Positions 16,484 through 24,795 of a stretch of 64,000 nt of DNA are shown here, one piece after another. The DNA comes from Pseudomonas mandelii. Lineage in GTDB: Bacteria; Pseudomonadota; Gammaproteobacteria; Pseudomonadales; Pseudomonadaceae. The first letter of the stretch is position 1; the number at the start of each line of letters is the position of its first letter. A model generated the notes under the pieces. The model searched no databases and was not told the DNA's origin. It worked only from the letters and a program-made list of their open reading frames with translations. A program made the position numbers and the translations under genes. The stretch lies in assembly GCF_024138395.1 (NCBI RefSeq), contig NZ_JAMYDU010000021.1, positions 20,853 through 84,852 on the forward strand. Direction: 5' to 3'.

Positions 16484-16520
16484 GGAGTCTTCTCTCAAGT
16501 TGTGCGGTGAAAGTGATGGC

Positions 16521-16615
16521 CTCTTCGCGGGCAAGCCTCGCTCCTACAGGTTCAACGATTGCCGCGTGATTTGGGCTCGACACAAAACCTGTAGGAGCGA
16601 GGCTTGCCCGCGAAG
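16521..16615. repeat. Paired REP palindrome inside the atu operon
   Basis: Inverted arms at 16522-16550 and 16588-16615, same family as the pair at 12479. It fills the gap between atuE and atuF, where a REP pair may attenuate or stabilise parts of the transcript. Confidence 0.9.
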
Positions 16616-16618
16616 CTC

Positions 16619-17416
16619 TTAAGTGGCCCACCCCGGTTTACGCTTCTGCACAAAAGCCATCGTCCCCTCGACCCCTTCAGCCCCGGTCACTGCTTCACTG
16701 AACCACTCGGCCGCCTGATCCAGCAGGCCATCCGAGAGTTGCACCGCACTCGCCAGCAAGAGCTTTTTGGTCGCCGCATTCGCCCCCGGCGCGCAGCACA
16801 ACACATGGGCCAGCACCTCATCGAGGCGCTCGGCCAAGGCTTGCGGGTCATGCTCGACAAAATGCACCAGTCCCATCCGCCGCGCCTGATTGCCATCGAA
16901 CCGTGCGGCGGTCAGGGCCAGTCGGCGGGCCTGGGTCAAACCGATGCGCTGCACCACGAACGGCGCGATCTGCGCCGGCAACAAGCCGAGGCTGGTTTCC
17001 GGCAGGCCGAATTGCGCCTGATGATCGGCTATGGCGATATCGCTGACGCAGGCCAGACCGAAACCACCGCCAAGCACCGCGCCTTGCAGCACGGTGATGA
17101 CCACTTGCGGCGCGTGCTGAGCTTCTTCCAGCAAGGCGCCGAACGCGCGATTCAATTCGCGGTAAGCCGTCTGGCCTTGAGCACGGGCGTTGGTCATGTC
17201 CTTGATGTCGGCGCCGGCACAAAAATGCCCACCGGCACCGCCAATCACCAGCGCGCGAACCTGCCGGTCATCCCGCACCGCCGCCAGCACCGTGCGCAGC
17301 TCGGCGACCATTTGCAGGCTCATGGCGTTACGACTGTCGGGACGATTGAGGGTGATGTGCAGAACGCCGTTTTGCCGTTCGAGCAACAGGGTCTGACAAA
17401 CGGGAAGGGTGCTCAT
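16619..17416 (-). CDS. atuE: Isohexenylglutaconyl-CoA hydratase AtuE
   Basis: A 265-aa crotonase-fold enzyme that hydrates isohexenyl-glutaconyl-CoA to 3-hydroxy-3-isohexenylglutaryl-CoA. The oxyanion-hole region is visible in CAGADIKDM, and LQGAVLGGGFGLACVSDIAI carries the acyl-CoA-binding loop. LPETSLGLLPAQ is the usual downstream block. The ATG at 17416 overlaps the stop of atuD (ATGA), which excludes the longer upstream frame and shows translational coupling. AtuE is assigned by position; a 3-methylglutaconyl-CoA hydratase of the liu type would look alike. Confidence 0.9.
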   Translation of the reverse strand: MSTLPVCQTLLLERQNGVLHITLNRPDSRNAMSLQMVAELRTVLAAVRDDRQVRALVIGGAGGHFCAGADIKDMTNARAQGQTAYRELNRAFGALLEEAQHAPQVVITVLQGAVLGGGFGLACVSDIAIADHQAQFGLPETSLGLLPAQIAPFVVQRIGLTQARRLALTAARFDGNQARRMGLVHFVEHDPQALAERLDEVLAHVLCCAPGANAATKKLLLASAVQLSDGLLDQAAEWFSEAVTGAEGVEGTMAFVQKRKPGWAT

Positions 17417-18570
17417 TTCTTTTTCCCCGGCAGGATGCCCATGAGTTTGCAGATGATCCCCAGCATGATTTCGTCGGCACCGCCGCCGATCGACACCAGC
17501 CGCACGTCGCGGTATGCCCGCGCCACCGGGTTGTCCCACATGAAGCCCATGCCGCCCCAATATTGCAGGCAACTGTCGCTGACTTCCCGACCGAGTCGCC
17601 CGGCCTTGAGTTTGGCCATGGATGCCAGACGGGTAACGTCCTGGCCTTTGATGTATTGCTCGGTGGCCTGGTAGACCAGCGCCCGCAGGCATTCGATTTC
17701 GGTTTGCAATTCGGCCAGGCGGAAATGGATGACCTGGTTGTCGATCAGCGCATTGCCGAAGGTTTTGCGCTCCTTGCAGTACTCGATCGTGCTGTCGACG
17801 CAGTACTCCAGGCCTTTGATCATGTTCGCCGCGCCGAACAGCCGTTCTTCCTGGAACTGCAGCATCTGCATCATGAATCCCGCGCCTTCGTGGCCGATGC
17901 GGTTGCGTTGCGGCACGCGCACGTTGTCGAAAAACACTTGGGCGGTTTCCGAGCTGCGCATGCCGAGCTTGTCCAGATGCGAGCTGAGGCTGATCCCGGG
18001 GCTGTTCATCGGCACCATGATCAGCGACTTATTGATGTGCGGCTTGTCGTCCGAGGTGTTGGCCAGCAGGCAAATGAAGTCGGCGCTCGGCGAGTTGGTG
18101 ATCCACATCTTGCTGCCGTTGATTACATAGTCGTCGCCATCCTTGCGGGCGGTGGTTTTCAAACCTGCCACATCGGAACCGGCGCCGACTTCGGAGACGC
18201 CGATACAGCCAACCTGCTCGCCGGTGATCGCCGGTCGCAGGAACTCTTCACGCAGTTCATCAGAGCCGAATCGCGCCAGGGCCGGGGTGCACATGTCGGT
18301 CTGCACGCCGATGGACATCGGGATGCCGCCGCAATGGATGGTGCCGAACTCTTCGGCAGCCACAATCGAATAGCTGTAATCGAGTCCCATGCCGCCGAAT
18401 TTTTCCGGTTTGGAAATCCCCAGCAGACCGAGGTCGCCCGCCTTGCGGAAGATCTCATGGATCGGAAAGCGCCCGGCCTTTTCCCACTCCTCGACGTGAG
18501 GATTGATCTCGTGCTCGACGAATTGGCGGACGGTGCGGCGCAGTGCTTCGTGTTCCTGGGTGAAGATCAT
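17413..18570 (-). CDS. atuD: Citronellyl-CoA dehydrogenase AtuD
   Basis: A 385-aa flavin acyl-CoA dehydrogenase oxidising citronellyl-CoA to cis-geranyl-CoA in acyclic terpene degradation. FAD-binding signatures are VGCIGVSEVGAGSDVAGL (first signature) and the C-terminal LQYWGGMGFMWDNPVARAYR. Near the end, IGGGADEIML replaces the YEGT catalytic-Glu block of medium-chain enzymes, as in acyl-CoA dehydrogenases whose base sits at another position. The ATG at 18570 has AGGAGA upstream with ten bases of spacing. It overlaps atuE by four bases and is separated from atuC by a hairpin repeat. Confidence 0.92.
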   Translation of the reverse strand: MIFTQEHEALRRTVRQFVEHEINPHVEEWEKAGRFPIHEIFRKAGDLGLLGISKPEKFGGMGLDYSYSIVAAEEFGTIHCGGIPMSIGVQTDMCTPALARFGSDELREEFLRPAITGEQVGCIGVSEVGAGSDVAGLKTTARKDGDDYVINGSKMWITNSPSADFICLLANTSDDKPHINKSLIMVPMNSPGISLSSHLDKLGMRSSETAQVFFDNVRVPQRNRIGHEGAGFMMQMLQFQEERLFGAANMIKGLEYCVDSTIEYCKERKTFGNALIDNQVIHFRLAELQTEIECLRALVYQATEQYIKGQDVTRLASMAKLKAGRLGREVSDSCLQYWGGMGFMWDNPVARAYRDVRLVSIGGGADEIMLGIICKLMGILPGKKK

Positions 18571-18591
18571 TTTTTGTTGTTCTCCTGTGAT

Positions 18592-18638
18592 CGTTCCCAC
18601 GCTCTGCGTGGGAATGCAGCCTTAGACGCTCTGCGTCA
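18592..18638. repeat. Hairpin repeat between atuC and atuD
   Basis: CGTTCCCACGCTCTGCGTGGGAATG is a perfect stem around CTCT, and a second small stem GACGCTCTGCGTC follows. This is a repeat type different from the REP pairs. It lies directly after the atuC stop codon on the minus strand. Confidence 0.7.
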
Positions 18639-20255
18639 TCAAAAACGGGCTACGCCGAAACTGTTGGGCTGTAGTGAACGAACCTCGGCCTCATGGCAGA
18701 TATCCAGCAAATACCCGAGCAACGTGCGGGTGTCCCGCGGATCGATCAGCCCGTCGTCCCACAGGTTGGCGCTGCCATACAGCGCGGTGGACTGGCTGTC
18801 GAGTTTCTGCGCGGTGACCTGTTCCAGCATGTCGAGCATTTTCGGATCGGGCACCAACCCGTCCTTGAGCTGTTTGGCTTCGGTGACGATCCGCAACACT
18901 TTGCCGGCCTGCGCGCCGCCCATCACCGCGGTGCGGCTGTTGGGCCAGGCGAAGATGAAACGCGGGTCGAGGCCACGGCCGCACATCGCGTAGTTGCCGG
19001 CGCCGTAGGAGCCGCCGACCACGATCGTCAATTTAGGCACCCGGGCATTGGCCACCGCTTGAATCATTTTCGCGCCGTGCTTGATCACGCCTTGCTGTTC
19101 CGACTCGGTGCCGACCATGAAGCCGGTGGTGTTGTGAAAAAACAGCAGGGGCGTCTGGCTCTGGTCGCAGAGCTGAATGAACTGTGCAGCCTTGCTCGCA
19201 CCTTTGGGCGTGATCGGGCCGTTGTTGCCGATGAAGCCGCAGGCTCGACCCTGAATCTGCAAATGCCCGCAGATCGTTTGCTGGTCGAACTCGCCCTTGA
19301 ATTCGAGGAAGTTCGAAGCGTCGGCAATCCGGGCGATGATTTCGCGTACGTCGTAGGGTTTTTTCGGGTCATCCGGGATCAGACCCAGCAGTTCGTCGAT
19401 GGGGTACAGCGGTTCTTCCCACTGACGTTCGGGTAACCATGGCAGCTGATCGTTCCACGGCAACAGGCTCATGATTTCGCGCACCTGGCGCACCCCATCG
19501 GCATCGTTCTCGGCCAGGTATTCGGCGGTACCGGCGGTTTGCGCATGCATCTCGGCGCCGCCCAGTTCCTCATCGGTAGCGACTTCGCCGGTGGCGGCCT
19601 TGAGCAGCGGGGGACCTGCGAGAAATAGCTTGGCCTTGCCGCGCACCACCACCACGTAATCCGACAACCCCGGCTGATAAGCGCCGCCCGCTGTGGCTGA
19701 ACCATGGACCACGGTGATTTGCGGCAAGCCCATGGCCGACATTCGCGCCTGATTGGCAAAGCTGCGCGCGCCTTCGACGAAAATCTCCGCCGCATAATTG
19801 AGGTTGGCGCCCCCGCTCTCCGCGAGGGTGATCACCGGCAGTTTGTTTTCCATGGCGATCTGTTGCAGGCGCAGGGACTTTTTCAAACCGCTGGGGGAAA
19901 TGGTTCCACCCTTGATCGCGCTGTTGTTCGCCACCACCAAAACCCGCACGCCGGACACGTAACCGATTCCGGCGATCAAGCCGCCGCCAGCCGCGCTGCC
20001 GTCCTTGTCATCGTGCAACTTATAGCCGGCCAGGCTCGCCAGTTCGAGGAACGGCGCGCCGGGATCGAGCAGCAGGTTGAGCCGCTCCCGGGGCAGCAGT
20101 TGCCCGCGCTTGTCGAACCTGGGTTTGGCTTCGGCGGCTTTGCTCAGCAGGTTCTGCTCGAGCTGACGGACCTGCTCGATGCTGGCCAGCATAGCCGCGC
20201 GGTTGCGGGCGAACGGTTCGCTGAACGGGTCTATCTGGGACTGGATGACCGGCAT
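18639..20255 (-). CDS. atuC: Geranyl-CoA carboxylase carboxyltransferase subunit AtuC
   Basis: A 538-aa carboxyltransferase beta subunit of the ACC/PCC/MCC family, partner of AtuF. Two crotonase-like halves are present, with VANNSAIKGGTISPSGLKK and ITLAESGGANL in the N half, and GFIGNNGPITPKGASKAAQF and VVGGSYGAGNYAMCGRGLDP (oxyanion region) in the C half. The length is that expected for the family. The start ATG at 20255 is three bases from the atuB stop, so it is transcribed and probably translated with atuB. The repeat at 18592-18638 separates it from atuD. Confidence 0.92.
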   Translation of the reverse strand: MPVIQSQIDPFSEPFARNRAAMLASIEQVRQLEQNLLSKAAEAKPRFDKRGQLLPRERLNLLLDPGAPFLELASLAGYKLHDDKDGSAAGGGLIAGIGYVSGVRVLVVANNSAIKGGTISPSGLKKSLRLQQIAMENKLPVITLAESGGANLNYAAEIFVEGARSFANQARMSAMGLPQITVVHGSATAGGAYQPGLSDYVVVVRGKAKLFLAGPPLLKAATGEVATDEELGGAEMHAQTAGTAEYLAENDADGVRQVREIMSLLPWNDQLPWLPERQWEEPLYPIDELLGLIPDDPKKPYDVREIIARIADASNFLEFKGEFDQQTICGHLQIQGRACGFIGNNGPITPKGASKAAQFIQLCDQSQTPLLFFHNTTGFMVGTESEQQGVIKHGAKMIQAVANARVPKLTIVVGGSYGAGNYAMCGRGLDPRFIFAWPNSRTAVMGGAQAGKVLRIVTEAKQLKDGLVPDPKMLDMLEQVTAQKLDSQSTALYGSANLWDDGLIDPRDTRTLLGYLLDICHEAEVRSLQPNSFGVARF

Positions 20256-20258
20256 GGG

Positions 20259-21188
20259 TTATTCCTTGTCCTTGGGCTCGTCTGGCTTGGGGATGTCTGG
20301 TTTGGACACGTCTGGTTTGAGCGCGTCGGGTCTGAGCACCTCGGGTAAATAGGCGCGGTGAAAGCCGTTGTACGAATGACTGTTCTGCGCCTTGTGCATC
20401 GGCCAAGCCCGTCCGCCGAGGCTGGCGGCGCCGTCGATGCGCAAGGTGCTGCCGCTGACAAAAGCGGCGGCCGGGCTGAGCAGGAAAACAATCGCCGCAC
20501 TGACTTCCGATTCGGTGCCGATACGTTTGAGCGGCACGTGTTCGCACAGGGTCGGGATCACGGCCCGGAACGCACCTTCGTAGGTGTCCATGCCGCTGGA
20601 AGCGACCCAGCCCGGCGCGACGGCGTTGACCCGCACGCCGGCATAGCCCCATTCAAACGCGGCGGTCTTGGTGAAGTTGTCCATGCCCGAGCGTGCCGCG
20701 CCCGAGTGGCCCATGCCGGGCATGCCGCCCCACATGTCGGCGAGCATGTTGACGATGGCGCCGCCGTGCTTGCTCATGGACTGATTGAACACCTCACGGG
20801 CCATCAGGAAACCGCCCACCAGGTTGGTGCGCAGTATGGTTTCGAAGCCTTTCTGATTGATCGACGCCAGCGGCGAGGGGTACTGCCCGCCGGCATTGTT
20901 GACCAGCCCATGAATCGGCCCGTGTTTGCGGATCAGTTCGCTGACCAATTGCGTGACGGCGTCTTCATCGCGGATATCGCAGACCTGCCAACTGGCTTTA
21001 CCCCCGTCTTCGGTGATTTCAGCGGTGACCTTTTTCAGTTTCTCTACATTTCGCCCCACCAGCAGCACCTGCGCGCCGAGGGCCGCGAGCTCGTGGGCGG
21101 TGCAACGGCCGATGCCGCTGCCGCCACCGGTGACAATTATATTTTGGCCAGCGAACAGGTCGGGTTTGTAAATCGAGTCATAAGCCAT
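20259..21188 (-). CDS. atuB: SDR-family enoyl-CoA reductase-like protein AtuB, with Pro-Asp tail
   Basis: A 309-aa short-chain dehydrogenase. The nucleotide loop is VTGGGSGIGRCTAHEL, and NNAGGQYPSPLASINQ follows. The usual catalytic Y-x-x-x-K is replaced by HSGAARSGMDNFTK, the same arrangement seen in peroxisomal trans-2-enoyl-CoA reductase (PECR), which places it in that divergent SDR group. The last 25 residues consist of repeats of K/R-P-D with a variable following residue, coded by about 15-base tandem DNA units at 20262-20345; such a tail is not part of the SDR fold. The exact reaction in the Atu pathway is not established for AtuB. Confidence 0.88.
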   Translation of the reverse strand: MAYDSIYKPDLFAGQNIIVTGGGSGIGRCTAHELAALGAQVLLVGRNVEKLKKVTAEITEDGGKASWQVCDIRDEDAVTQLVSELIRKHGPIHGLVNNAGGQYPSPLASINQKGFETILRTNLVGGFLMAREVFNQSMSKHGGAIVNMLADMWGGMPGMGHSGAARSGMDNFTKTAAFEWGYAGVRVNAVAPGWVASSGMDTYEGAFRAVIPTLCEHVPLKRIGTESEVSAAIVFLLSPAAAFVSGSTLRIDGAASLGGRAWPMHKAQNSHSYNGFHRAYLPEVLRPDALKPDVSKPDIPKPDEPKDKE

Positions 21189-21200
21189 GGCGACGGTCCT

Positions 21201-23003
21201 CTAGTTGACCTGATCGGCGATGCGCTGCGGCACCGGAATCTGGATCTCCAGCAGTTGTTGGGCGAACGCCTTGCCTTGCGGATCGATCCGCAGGCTGGCC
21301 ACGCCACCGCCGCCGAGTGCGTTTTCCAGAAGAAAATTAAAGCTCTGAGTGCCGGGTAAATACCAGCGTTCGACACGCCCGTGGATCGGGTCGAGGACAT
21401 GGCTCATCCAGTCGACCATCACCGCAGGTGTCAGCGCTTCGGCGATCCACGGCAGGTAGTCGGGATGGCGGGCCATGACGCCGATATTGCTGTGATTGCC
21501 CTTGTCGCCGGAGCGTGCCACGGCGAGTTTGATCAGGGCCACGCTGGCGTCGGCGCGTTCTGTGGGTTGCGGCGGATCGAACGGTAGCGGCAAGTCATCC
21601 GGGTCGAGTACATCGAGGGCGGGCAGGGCGCACGGATGGCGTTTACCGGCGAGGTTGATTTCCAGGGTGCAGGCCGTTTTGTCGATCAGGAACGAAAACA
21701 GCCGGATCAGCGGGTACACCGTCGGCCGCCCGCCGACGATCCCGGTCAACCCCGGCGCCATGCCGGTGGCGGCCTGGGCGATTTCCCGGGAAAACAGAAT
21801 CAACGCCTGTTTGCTTGGGTGGCGCACGGCGAGTTTTATCACCACTTCGCGGCTGTCCTGGCGCTGGCCATGAGGGCCGTAAGTGGCTTCGCTGCCCAGT
21901 AACTCGATATTCACTTCGCTGTAGGGCGCCCAGCCGCGCTGGCTGAAGATTTCCGAGGTCTTGTTGATGATCGCCTGGCTGACTCGTCGGGCCTTGGCCA
22001 CGGCATCGATCCCGGCGATCAGGCAACTGGCGGTGCAGCGGAAACCGTCCGGATACGTGGCGCTGACCTTGTACTGATCGGTCGGCGGCAAGCCTTTTGC
22101 GCCATGCACCTGAACCGCGTTTTTGCCTTGCTGCACGAGTTTGACCTGACTGAAATCGCATACCACGTCCGGCAGCAAATAGGCCTGTGGGTCGCCGATT
22201 TCATACAGCATCTGCTCGCCCACCGTCAGGGGCGTGACCAGACCGCCGGAGCCGTCGGGTTTGCTGACGATAAACTGGCCGTCGGCGTTGACTTCGACGA
22301 TCGGAAAACCGATGTGTTCGTAATCGGGCACGTCGTGCCAATCGGTGAAATTGCCGCCGGTGCATTGGGCGCCACATTCGATAAGGTGCCCGGCCAATGC
22401 AGCCTGGGCGAGTTTGTCGTAGTCGTGCCACGACCAGCCGAACTCATGCACCAGCGCGGCGCTGACCACGGCGCTGTCGACCACGCGCCCGGTAATCACA
22501 ATGTCGGCACCCAGGCGCAGGGCCTCGACGATGCCGGGCGCGCCGAGATAGGCGTTGGTCGACACGCACATCGGCGGCAGGGGCGTGCCATTGAACATCT
22601 CATGGAGGCCAAGGCTGCTCAGGCGTTTGAACTGCGGTTGCAGATCGTCACCGGACAGCACGGCGATCTTCAGCGCCACCCCGGCCTTGTCGCAGGCCGC
22701 TTGCAGGGCCGCGGCGCAAGCCTGTGGATTGACGCCGCCGGCATTGCTGATGACGCGGATCTTCTGTTCCGCGAGTTGGTTGAGGAGAGGACTGAGCACT
22801 TCGATGAAGTCGCTGGCGTAGCCGGCCCCCGGATCTTTCATCCGCGCCCCGGCCATGATCGACATCGTGATTTCGGCCAGATAATCGAACACCAGATAGT
22901 CCAGCCGCCCGCCTTCCACCAGTTGCTCGGCGGCGGTCGAGGTGTCGCCCCAGAATGCGCTGGCGCAACCGATGCGGATTGTTTTGGGCGCAGCCAATTC
23001 CAT
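21201..23003 (-). CDS. atuA: Acyclic terpene utilisation protein AtuA
   Basis: A 600-aa cytosolic protein, first gene of the atu operon. Residues about 8-450 match the AtuA N-terminal (DUF1446) domain (IRIGCASAFWGDTSTAAEQL, LDYLVFDYLAEITMSIMAGA, VVDSAVVSAALVHEF). Residues about 490-595 are the AtuA-like ferredoxin-fold domain (IKLAVARSGDKGNHSNIGVMARHPDYLP region). The catalysed step is not known. The ATG at 23003 is chosen because the conserved domain begins there and GGAGG lies five bases upstream; the longer frame to 23264 crosses the operators and is not used. atuB starts 12 bases downstream of its stop. Confidence 0.93.
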   Translation of the reverse strand: MELAAPKTIRIGCASAFWGDTSTAAEQLVEGGRLDYLVFDYLAEITMSIMAGARMKDPGAGYASDFIEVLSPLLNQLAEQKIRVISNAGGVNPQACAAALQAACDKAGVALKIAVLSGDDLQPQFKRLSSLGLHEMFNGTPLPPMCVSTNAYLGAPGIVEALRLGADIVITGRVVDSAVVSAALVHEFGWSWHDYDKLAQAALAGHLIECGAQCTGGNFTDWHDVPDYEHIGFPIVEVNADGQFIVSKPDGSGGLVTPLTVGEQMLYEIGDPQAYLLPDVVCDFSQVKLVQQGKNAVQVHGAKGLPPTDQYKVSATYPDGFRCTASCLIAGIDAVAKARRVSQAIINKTSEIFSQRGWAPYSEVNIELLGSEATYGPHGQRQDSREVVIKLAVRHPSKQALILFSREIAQAATGMAPGLTGIVGGRPTVYPLIRLFSFLIDKTACTLEINLAGKRHPCALPALDVLDPDDLPLPFDPPQPTERADASVALIKLAVARSGDKGNHSNIGVMARHPDYLPWIAEALTPAVMVDWMSHVLDPIHGRVERWYLPGTQSFNFLLENALGGGGVASLRIDPQGKAFAQQLLEIQIPVPQRIADQVN

Positions 23004-23034
23004 AACCACCTCCGACAGAAGTGCTTCGAGACTA

Positions 23035-23050
23035 CCAAGCAAGCGCTTGG
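23035..23050. promoter_or_regulatory. AtuR operator, copy 1
   Basis: CCAAGCAAGCGCTTGG is a quasi-palindrome in the atuA-atuR intergenic region, 31 bases upstream of the atuA start. It is the exact reverse complement of the second site at 23078. Confidence 0.75.
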
Positions 23051-23077
23051 TTTGTAAACGGCTGAAATATCTTCTGC

Positions 23078-23093
23078 CCAAGCGCTTGCTTGG
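23078..23093. promoter_or_regulatory. AtuR operator, copy 2
   Basis: CCAAGCGCTTGCTTGG, the exact reverse complement of copy 1, with 27 bases between them. Two such inverted-repeat sites upstream of atuA are the known pattern for AtuR binding in P. aeruginosa; here the same arrangement is seen in sequence. Confidence 0.75.
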
Positions 23094-23181
23094 TCGCCCC
23101 CGCCAGCTTAAATTGCCCGCGCAACCCCGCTGTTTTAGCGGGCAGCAGCGCAATTGATTGATCGACTGTAGGAGAGAACGG

Positions 23182-23808
23182 GTGGACGAGCAAAAAGCCC
23201 TGAGGGTGATGCGCGAATTGGTCGACAGCGGCCAATTGACCGACCCGGACAGCGCTCGCGGCAAACTGCTGCAAGTGGCCGCTCACCTGTTTCGCAATAA
23301 AGGTTATGAACGCACTACCGTGCGTGATCTGGCTGGTGCGGTGGGTATTCAGTCAGGCAGCATTTTTCATCACTTCAAAAGCAAGGACGAGATCCTGCGG
23401 GCAGTGATGGAAGAGACCATTCGCTACAACACCGCGTTGATGCGTGCGGCCCTGGCCGAGGCCGACAGTGTGCGCGAGCGGGTGCTGGCGCTGATTCGTT
23501 GCGAATTGCAGTCGATCATGGGCGGCAGCGGCGAGGCCATGGCGGTATTGGTGTATGAGTGGCGTTCGCTGTCGGCAGAAGGTCAGGCGCAGGTTCTGGC
23601 CCTGCGTGATATTTATGAAGCGATCTGGTTGCAGGTGCTGGGTGAAGCCAAGGACGCCGGTTTTATCCGCGGCGACGTGTTCATCACCCGCCGTTTCCTG
23701 ACGGGCGCGTTATCCTGGACCACCACCTGGTTTCGTCCCGATGGCAGCATGAGTCTCGATCAATTGGCCGATGAAGCGCTTATTCTGGTGCTTGAAGAAC
23801 GGCAGTAA
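23182..23808 (+). CDS. atuR: TetR-family repressor AtuR
   Basis: A 208-aa TetR-type regulator divergent from atuA. The HTH (residues about 45-70) reads TTVRDLAGAVGIQSGSIFHH, followed by FKSKDEILRAV, a standard TetR linker. The remaining helices form the effector-binding and dimer domain, without a recognisable ligand signature. The GTG at 23182 is chosen for TAGGAG eight bases upstream; a TTG at 23158 has no site. Known AtuR represses atuABCDEFGH until terpene-derived CoA esters appear. Two operators lie between the genes, so it may repress itself too. Confidence 0.9.
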   Translation: MDEQKALRVMRELVDSGQLTDPDSARGKLLQVAAHLFRNKGYERTTVRDLAGAVGIQSGSIFHHFKSKDEILRAVMEETIRYNTALMRAALAEADSVRERVLALIRCELQSIMGGSGEAMAVLVYEWRSLSAEGQAQVLALRDIYEAIWLQVLGEAKDAGFIRGDVFITRRFLTGALSWTTTWFRPDGSMSLDQLADEALILVLEERQ

Positions 23809-23901
23809 GCCGTCTATCTCGGCAAGAAACTGGCTAAGTCGGCGAAACCGCCTAGTTTGAATGCATTGATGGGTATTTTTCTTGGGGAGTGGGCTGTTTT
23901 G

Positions 23902-24696
23902 ATGTCTTCGCCAATTCGAACGGCGTCGCGGCTTTTGCTGGCGGCGCTTGCTGTGTGCTGGGTGTTGCCGTCTCAGGCCGCGCAGTTGGTGCGGGTCGGT
24001 GCCGCGCATTTTCCACCCTATACCGTGCGTCCGGAGTCCGGTGCCGACACCGGTCTGTTGCCGCAACTGGTGGAAGCGCTGAATCAGTTGCAAACCGACT
24101 ATCGGTTTGAGCTGGTGCCCACCTCCATTCCTCGACGTTTCAACGACTTCAAGGAAGGCCGGGTCGACATGGCGATTTTCGAGAATCCGGATTGGGGCTG
24201 GAAGGACATCCCGCATACCCTCGTCGACATGGGCCTGGAAGATGCAGAAATCTTTGTCGCGCAGAAGAAGCCCGATCGTGATGAGAATTACTTCAAGGAC
24301 CTGACGGGCAAGCGCCTGGCGCTGTACAGCGGCTATCACTACGAGTTTGCCAATTTCAATGCCGATCCCAAGTATCTGGCCGACACCTACAAGGCCACGT
24401 TGACCTATTCCCATGACAGCAACTTGCTGATGGTGCTGCGCGCACGAGCGGACATTGCCTTGGTGACACGTTCCTACCTGAGCGATTATCTGCTGCGTAA
24501 CGAGAAAATCGGCGAGCAGTTGCTGGTGTCCCAACGCATCGATCAGGTCTATCACCATTACGCGCTGATCCGCCCGCAGGCGCCAATTACTGGCGAAGCA
24601 TTCGGCAAGTTGCTGCAAGGCCTGCGAGACAATGGGCAGATGCTGAAGATTTTCGATCCCTACAAAATTGCCTTGGTGCCGGTGGGCAAACCCTGA
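23902..24696 (+). CDS. Periplasmic solute-binding protein (family 3 type)
   Basis: A 264-aa exported binding protein. Residues 1-26 are a Sec signal peptide (RLLLAALAVCWVLPSQAAQL, cleavage after QAA). The mature part begins with LVRVGAAHFPPYTVRPE, the N-terminal strand typical of amino-acid-binding proteins. GRVDMAIFENPDWGWKDI and the GKRLALYSGYHYEFANF block give the two-lobe hinge. The ATG at 23902 is preferred because GGGGAG is upstream and the signal peptide starts there; an ATG at 23857 would add 15 residues without a site. No ABC permease or ATPase gene adjoins it, so it may be an orphan binding protein or a sensor. The ligand is unknown. Confidence 0.78.
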   Translation: MSSPIRTASRLLLAALAVCWVLPSQAAQLVRVGAAHFPPYTVRPESGADTGLLPQLVEALNQLQTDYRFELVPTSIPRRFNDFKEGRVDMAIFENPDWGWKDIPHTLVDMGLEDAEIFVAQKKPDRDENYFKDLTGKRLALYSGYHYEFANFNADPKYLADTYKATLTYSHDSNLLMVLRARADIALVTRSYLSDYLLRNEKIGEQLLVSQRIDQVYHHYALIRPQAPITGEAFGKLLQGLRDNGQMLKIFDPYKIALVPVGKP

Positions 24697-24731
24697 ATCG
24701 TGGTTCAGGTCGCGTATTTGGCGACTGTGCT

Positions 24732-24755
24732 TAAATTTCCTGCTCCGGCTCACGT
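24732..24755 (+). promoter_or_regulatory. PvdS (iron-starvation) promoter box before the acetyltransferase gene
   Basis: TAAAT, a 16-base spacer and CGT match the consensus for the extracytoplasmic sigma factor PvdS exactly. The box ends 40 bases upstream of the ATG at 24796. Confidence 0.82.
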
Positions 24756-24795
24756 CACATCGTTGAACTGTCGACGATTACCGTGAGCCCCTCCC

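Noticed and set aside
15134..16510. 458-codon open frame on the plus strand over atuF
   Set aside because: Antisense to the biotin carboxylase gene, with no ribosome site and a composition typical of shadow frames. The frame at 17563-18993 over atuD is rejected for the same reason.
14522..20255. Leucine-catabolism (liu) cluster
   Set aside because: Carboxylase, dehydrogenase and hydratase also occur in liu operons, but AtuA with DUF1446, AtuB and the AtuR operators identify the atu cluster.
23004..23264. Extended atuA start
   Set aside because: It would run across the AtuR operators and into atuR. The ATG at 23003 has GGAGG and starts the domain.
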